From contig PKYM01000247.1 in NCBI GenBank assembly GCA_003132645.1, positions 1 through 7,491 on the forward strand: DNA of 7,491 nt, in the 5' to 3' direction. The position numbers and the translations under genes were made by a program. Under the pieces are notes generated by a model. The model ran no database searches. It had not been told where the DNA came from and saw nothing but the letters and a program-made list of their open reading frames with translations. Within the stretch, counting starts at the first letter, position 1; each line of letters begins with the position of its first letter. Of the stretch, positions 5,028 through 7,491 are shown one piece after another. The stretch is from Actinomycetota bacterium. GTDB lineage: Bacteria > Actinomycetota > Thermoleophilia > UBA2241.

Positions 5028-6752
5028 CTACTTCACGACCAGCTTCTTGGCTTTGGGCGAGAAGCCGGTGTTGCCGGGCATGTCTATGGCGGCGACCTTC
5101 CAGCTGTACGTGCCGCGCGCGAGCTTGCACGTCCAGCGGGCGGTCTGCGATTTCGACGAGCTCGACGGTCGCGCGCCGACCTCGACGCGCTTCACGAGCT
5201 TGCCCTTCTTCGAGATCTGGATCTCGACCCAGCAGTCGTGTGAGAGCGCGTCGTGCACGCTGTAGCGGAAGCTCGCCTTCTTGCCGTGGGTCACGGTCAC
5301 GTTGTTGAGCGCGGCCACGACCGGCGGCGTCGAGTCGAGATCTATGTCGGCGGTCTGCACCGCGCTCGTGTTGGCGAGATCGACGCAGTTGTCGTCGGCC
5401 CAGTAGCTGATGGTGTGCTGGCCGTCGGCGCCCGAGACCAGCACCGTGCCGTCGTCTCCGACGGGCAGCGGAGGGCTGCCGTCGAGCGAGTAGGAGATGC
5501 CGCCGATCCCCGAGCCGACGTCATTGGCCGCGAACGAGACCGTCTGCGATCCCGTCACCCAGTAGTCGAAGGGGCCGCTGGCGGTCACGACCGGCGGCCG
5601 GGTGTCGATCTTCACCCGGAACGTGACGGTCTTGGTGTTGCCGTCGTTGGAAGTCGCGCGTACTTCGACGACGTGCACGCCGTCGTTGCTGTGGTCGGCG
5701 GGAGCCGCCACGGCGACGCTGTCGTCCTGGGCCCATGTGGTGCCGCCGTCGGTCGAGTAGTCGAGCTCCTTCACGCCCGACACGGGGTCGCTCGCCGAGA
5801 AGGTGACGACGGTGTCCTGCGAGTGCCAGTCGCCGTCGGCGCTCGTTGTGATGGCGGGCTCGTCCCAGGCGTACTCTTCGACCTGGCTTCCCCAGCCGTC
5901 GGTCGCCCAGAGGTGACCCTTGCCGTCGACGGAAAGGCCATAGACGGGGCCGGTGAAGCGTCCCTGGCCGAACGTCGTGATCGTGTTGCCGGCGCGGTTG
6001 TACTCTGTGACACCGTCAGCCTGCCCGGCCACGAAGACGTGACCGGCCGGATCGACGGCTACCGTCCAGGGGCTGTCCGCATTCCACTGAAGCATGGCGT
6101 CGCCGTACGAGTCGTAGACGACGATCCGGTCGTTGGAGGTGTCGGCGACGAACACGTCACCCGCGCTGTTGACGGCGATGCCGGTCGGAAAGTCGAGGGA
6201 CGTGCCGAACGGCGAGGAGTCGGCCTGCAGGAGCAGGTTGCCGAACTTGTCGTACTTGTCGACCGCGTTGTTGCCGCTGTCGGCCACCCACATCGTGCCC
6301 GTGGAGTCGACGGCGACTCCCAGCGGATCGTTGAAACCGGGGATCGAAGCCTGCCAGTTGCCAGAGCTGTCGAGCTCCTGTACGCGGGTGCCTCCCTCTT
6401 CGGTCACGAAGACGTGACCGCTGGGGCCGTACGAGAGGCCGAACGGCGCCTCGAACTGGCCGTTTGCGGTGCCCGCGCTGCCCCAGGCGGAAAGGAACGT
6501 CCCGTCGGTGCTCCACTTCTCTATGCGATTGTTCTGGTGGTCTGCGACGTAGAGCACGCCGTGGCCGTCGTAGACGACGTTGCCGATATCGTCGCCAAAC
6601 TGTCCGTTGCCGGCGCCTGGTGAGCCGAACTGCCCGGTGTAGACCCAGCCGCCGTCCGCCATGGCAGCCGGAGCTGCGACGAGCAGGACCAGGGTCGCGA
6701 GCAGCGCCCCCGCGCCTGCCCAGCTCATCGCGGATCGCTTTCTGTGCGCCAT
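5028..6752 (-). CDS. Secreted NHL-repeat beta-propeller protein with Ig-like C-terminal modules
   Basis: A 574-residue exported protein. Residues 1-32 are a Sec signal peptide: basic MAHRKR, hydrophobic core, APAAMA with likely cleavage before D33. About 40-297 hold six NHL repeats, each with a G-hydrophobic-AVD...G-hydrophobic-VAD pattern (near 56, 103, 143, 187, 228 and 268), enough for one six-bladed propeller; VADHQNNRI, VADSGNNAV and VADTSNDRI are the clearest. Residues about 299-383 and 388-473 are two Ig-like modules of the OmpL47/chitobiase-like kind (FSASDPVSGVKELDYSTDGGTTW; DTRPPV and DSTPPV linkers). About 479-574 is a third beta-rich module. There is no sortase or membrane anchor, so it is presumably released or held non-covalently in the envelope. 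NHL propellers usually bind proteins or carbohydrates; the ligand is unknown. Start ATG 6752 has a strong ribosome site. Confidence 0.9.
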   Translation of the reverse strand: MAHRKRSAMSWAGAGALLATLVLLVAAPAAMADGGWVYTGQFGSPGAGNGQFGDDIGNVVYDGHGVLYVADHQNNRIEKWSTDGTFLSAWGSAGTANGQFEAPFGLSYGPSGHVFVTEEGGTRVQELDSSGNWQASIPGFNDPLGVAVDSTGTMWVADSGNNAVDKYDKFGNLLLQADSSPFGTSLDFPTGIAVNSAGDVFVADTSNDRIVVYDSYGDAMLQWNADSPWTVAVDPAGHVFVAGQADGVTEYNRAGNTITTFGQGRFTGPVYGLSVDGKGHLWATDGWGSQVEEYAWDEPAITTSADGDWHSQDTVVTFSASDPVSGVKELDYSTDGGTTWAQDDSVAVAAPADHSNDGVHVVEVRATSNDGNTKTVTFRVKIDTRPPVVTASGPFDYWVTGSQTVSFAANDVGSGIGGISYSLDGSPPLPVGDDGTVLVSGADGQHTISYWADDNCVDLANTSAVQTADIDLDSTPPVVAALNNVTVTHGKKASFRYSVHDALSHDCWVEIQISKKGKLVKRVEVGARPSSSSKSQTARWTCKLARGTYSWKVAAIDMPGNTGFSPKAKKLVVK

Positions 6753-6755
6753 GTG

Positions 6756-6763
6756 ACCTCCCT
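6756..6763 (-). promoter_or_regulatory. Strong ribosome binding site of the NHL gene
   Basis: On the minus strand AGGGAGGT is followed by CAC and the ATG at 6752. It is the best Shine-Dalgarno match in the window and fixes this start; the next in-frame ATG is eight codons inside the signal peptide. Confidence 0.85.
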
Positions 6764-6871
6764 GGATGGCCGGATCGCATCGGGACTCTTCGGCGTCGGT
6801 GCGTCCGGCAGCCCCGACTGCGTCGCTTTCTGCAAGAATGGACGCATCCCTGTCGGATGAAGGGAGCGATC
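6764..6871. promoter_or_regulatory. Divergent control region between NHL and acetyltransferase genes
   Basis: About 110 bases must hold promoters for both divergent genes. A separated inverted repeat, TGCGTCC (6800-6806) and GGACGCA (6840-6846), extends outward by one G-T and one G-C pair and could be an operator. TGCAAGAAT (6831-6839) resembles an extended -10 for the plus-strand gene, without a clear -35. AAGGGAG (6860-6866) is the ribosome site of the acetyltransferase. Confidence 0.35.
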
Positions 6872-7491
6872 GTGGCGATGCGCGTCTCAGGCCAGGGACC
6901 GGACGTCCTTACGACCGAGCGGCTCGTCGGTCGCCGTCTGACGGCGGCCGACGAGCCGCTCTTTCTGTCGTTCCATCGCGACGCGCGCGTCGTGCGCTGG
7001 CTGGGCGCCGGCGACGAGGAGATCACCGAGCGGGAGAACCGCGAGTGGCTCGACAAGAAGCTGCGCCACTGGGAGGCCCACGGCTTCGGGCTCTACGCGT
7101 GGTTCGAGGTCGACGGGGTGAGCACGCCGTCCGACGCCGCATCCGGCTCAGCGCCGTCCGACTCCGCGTCGCCCGGCTCGGCGCCGCCCGGCCGCTTCGT
7201 GGGCCGTGCCGGCATCCATCGGGTCGATCCCGACGTCGGCGAGGTCGTTGGCGATCCCGAGGCGATCGAGCTGATGTACGCTTTGGCTTTCGACGCTTGG
7301 GGCCACGGTTTTGCAAGCGAGATCGGTCGGCGGCTGCTCGAGGTGGCCCGCGACGACCTCGGTCGCGCCGAGATCATCGCCGACACGGTGCCCCACAACG
7401 TCCGTTCGCGGCGCGTGATGGAAGGTCTGGGCTTCGTCTACGAGCGCGAGTTCTGGCACGACGACCACACGATGGTCCTCTACCGCAAGAC
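6872..7491 (+). CDS. GNAT family N-acetyltransferase (RimJ/RimL type), 3' end outside window
   Basis: Transfers an acetyl group from acetyl-CoA to an amine; relatives act on ribosomal-protein N-termini, antibiotics or small amines, and the substrate here is unknown. 206 residues are visible, with no stop; the stop probably lies just past the edge. The opening LTTERLVGRRLTAADEPL (13-30) is the typical beta-1/alpha-1 start. IELMYALAFDAWGHGFASEIGRRLLEVA (132-159) is motif A, with GHGFA contacting the CoA pyrophosphate; HNVRSRRVMEGLGF (175-188) is motif B. Residues 84-107 are a Ser/Ala/Pro/Gly repeat inserted between two strands. Start: GTG 6872 is preferred, with AAGGGAG five bases upstream; ATG 6857 lacks a ribosome site and ATG 6878 is spaced too far. 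A long palindrome occupies codons 16-30. Confidence 0.9.
   Translation, partial: MAMRVSGQGPDVLTTERLVGRRLTAADEPLFLSFHRDARVVRWLGAGDEEITERENREWLDKKLRHWEAHGFGLYAWFEVDGVSTPSDAASGSAPSDSASPGSAPPGRFVGRAGIHRVDPDVGEVVGDPEAIELMYALAFDAWGHGFASEIGRRLLEVARDDLGRAEIIADTVPHNVRSRRVMEGLGFVYEREFWHDDHTMVLYRK
6917..6961. repeat. 45-base near-perfect palindrome early in the acetyltransferase gene
   Basis: Symmetric about T6939. Pairs: 6932-6938 with 6940-6946 (CGCCGTC/GACGGCG), then one T-G (6931/6947), then GAGCGGCTCGTCGG (6917-6930) exactly complementary to 6948-6961. That is 21 Watson-Crick pairs plus one G-U in RNA. It starts 45 bases after the GTG start codon and is followed on the plus strand by TTTCTGTCGTT (6962-6972), the layout of an intrinsic terminator. 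The encoded peptide is nevertheless the canonical GNAT beginning. Confidence 0.92.
7121..7192 (+). repeat. Degenerate in-frame repeat coding a Ser/Ala/Pro/Gly linker
   Basis: Three consecutive in-frame units of 27, 30 and 15 bases encode STPSDAASG, SAPSDSASPG and SAPPG. The bases follow a shared GCGCCGTCCGAC-like pattern, suggesting expansion by slippage. It separates the strand ending in FEVDG from the strand beginning RFVGRAG, where most GNATs have a tight turn. Confidence 0.8.

Noticed and set aside
5459..5484. 10-bp stem with one bulge in the NHL gene (CGACGG-CAGC / GCTGCCGTCG)
   Set aside because: Borderline length, bulged and within a repetitive Gly/Asp-coding region; not distinct enough from chance pairing.
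5253..6623. Long plus-strand open frame (456 codons) opposite the NHL gene
   Set aside because: Its product is a Val/Gly/Arg/Asp-rich string without any domain pattern and is the mirror of the NHL repeats; the minus-strand gene has a signal peptide, repeat structure and strong ribosome site.

Overview
The window is GC-rich (roughly 70% by eye), with a strong G/C preference at third codon positions, GTG starts and the threonyl-tRNA synthetase gene thrS at its left edge. This fits a high-GC Gram-positive bacterium of the Actinomycetota. The secreted six-bladed NHL protein with Ig-like C-terminal modules resembles proteins common in Coriobacteriia and Thermoleophilia, but the class cannot be fixed from this sequence. 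Nothing here marks a phage, an insertion sequence, a CRISPR array or a toxin-antitoxin locus.

Layout. (1) 2-790 (+) is the C-terminal half of thrS. (2) 791-1000 is a spacer with a weak promoter candidate. (3) 1001-2431 (+) is a DadA/PuuB-type FAD amine or amino-acid oxidase. Its stop overlaps the start of (4), 2428-3285 (+), a membrane-anchored class I SAM methyltransferase; the two form a translationally coupled pair. (5) 3286-3440 is a spacer with a perfect 20-bp tandem duplication that creates two overlapping micro-ORFs. (6) 3441-4100 (+) is a PsbP/DcrB-like protein of unknown role, followed 7 bases later by (7) 4108-4890 (+), a soluble class I methyltransferase. (8) 4966-4997 is a 15-bp-arm hairpin terminator between convergent genes. 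(9) 5028-6752 (-) is a secreted NHL-propeller protein with three Ig-like modules. (10) 6753-6871 is a divergent control region. (11) 6872 to the right edge (+) is a GNAT N-acetyltransferase of the RimJ/RimL type, cut by the window just before its stop.

The genes look like ordinary chromosomal housekeeping and accessory genes; I found no clear multi-gene system. The unexpected signal is at DNA/RNA level. Three coding sequences contain long palindromes: 1531-1577 in the oxidase, 4317-4340 in the second methyltransferase and 6917-6961 in the acetyltransferase. The last is followed by a T-rich stretch and would read as an intragenic intrinsic terminator or attenuator. Arms of 7-8 bp occur all over this GC-rich window and mean little, but arms of 12-22 bp occur only at these three places and at the intergenic terminator. 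Two proteins also carry Ser/Ala/Pro/Gly-rich inserts between predicted beta strands.
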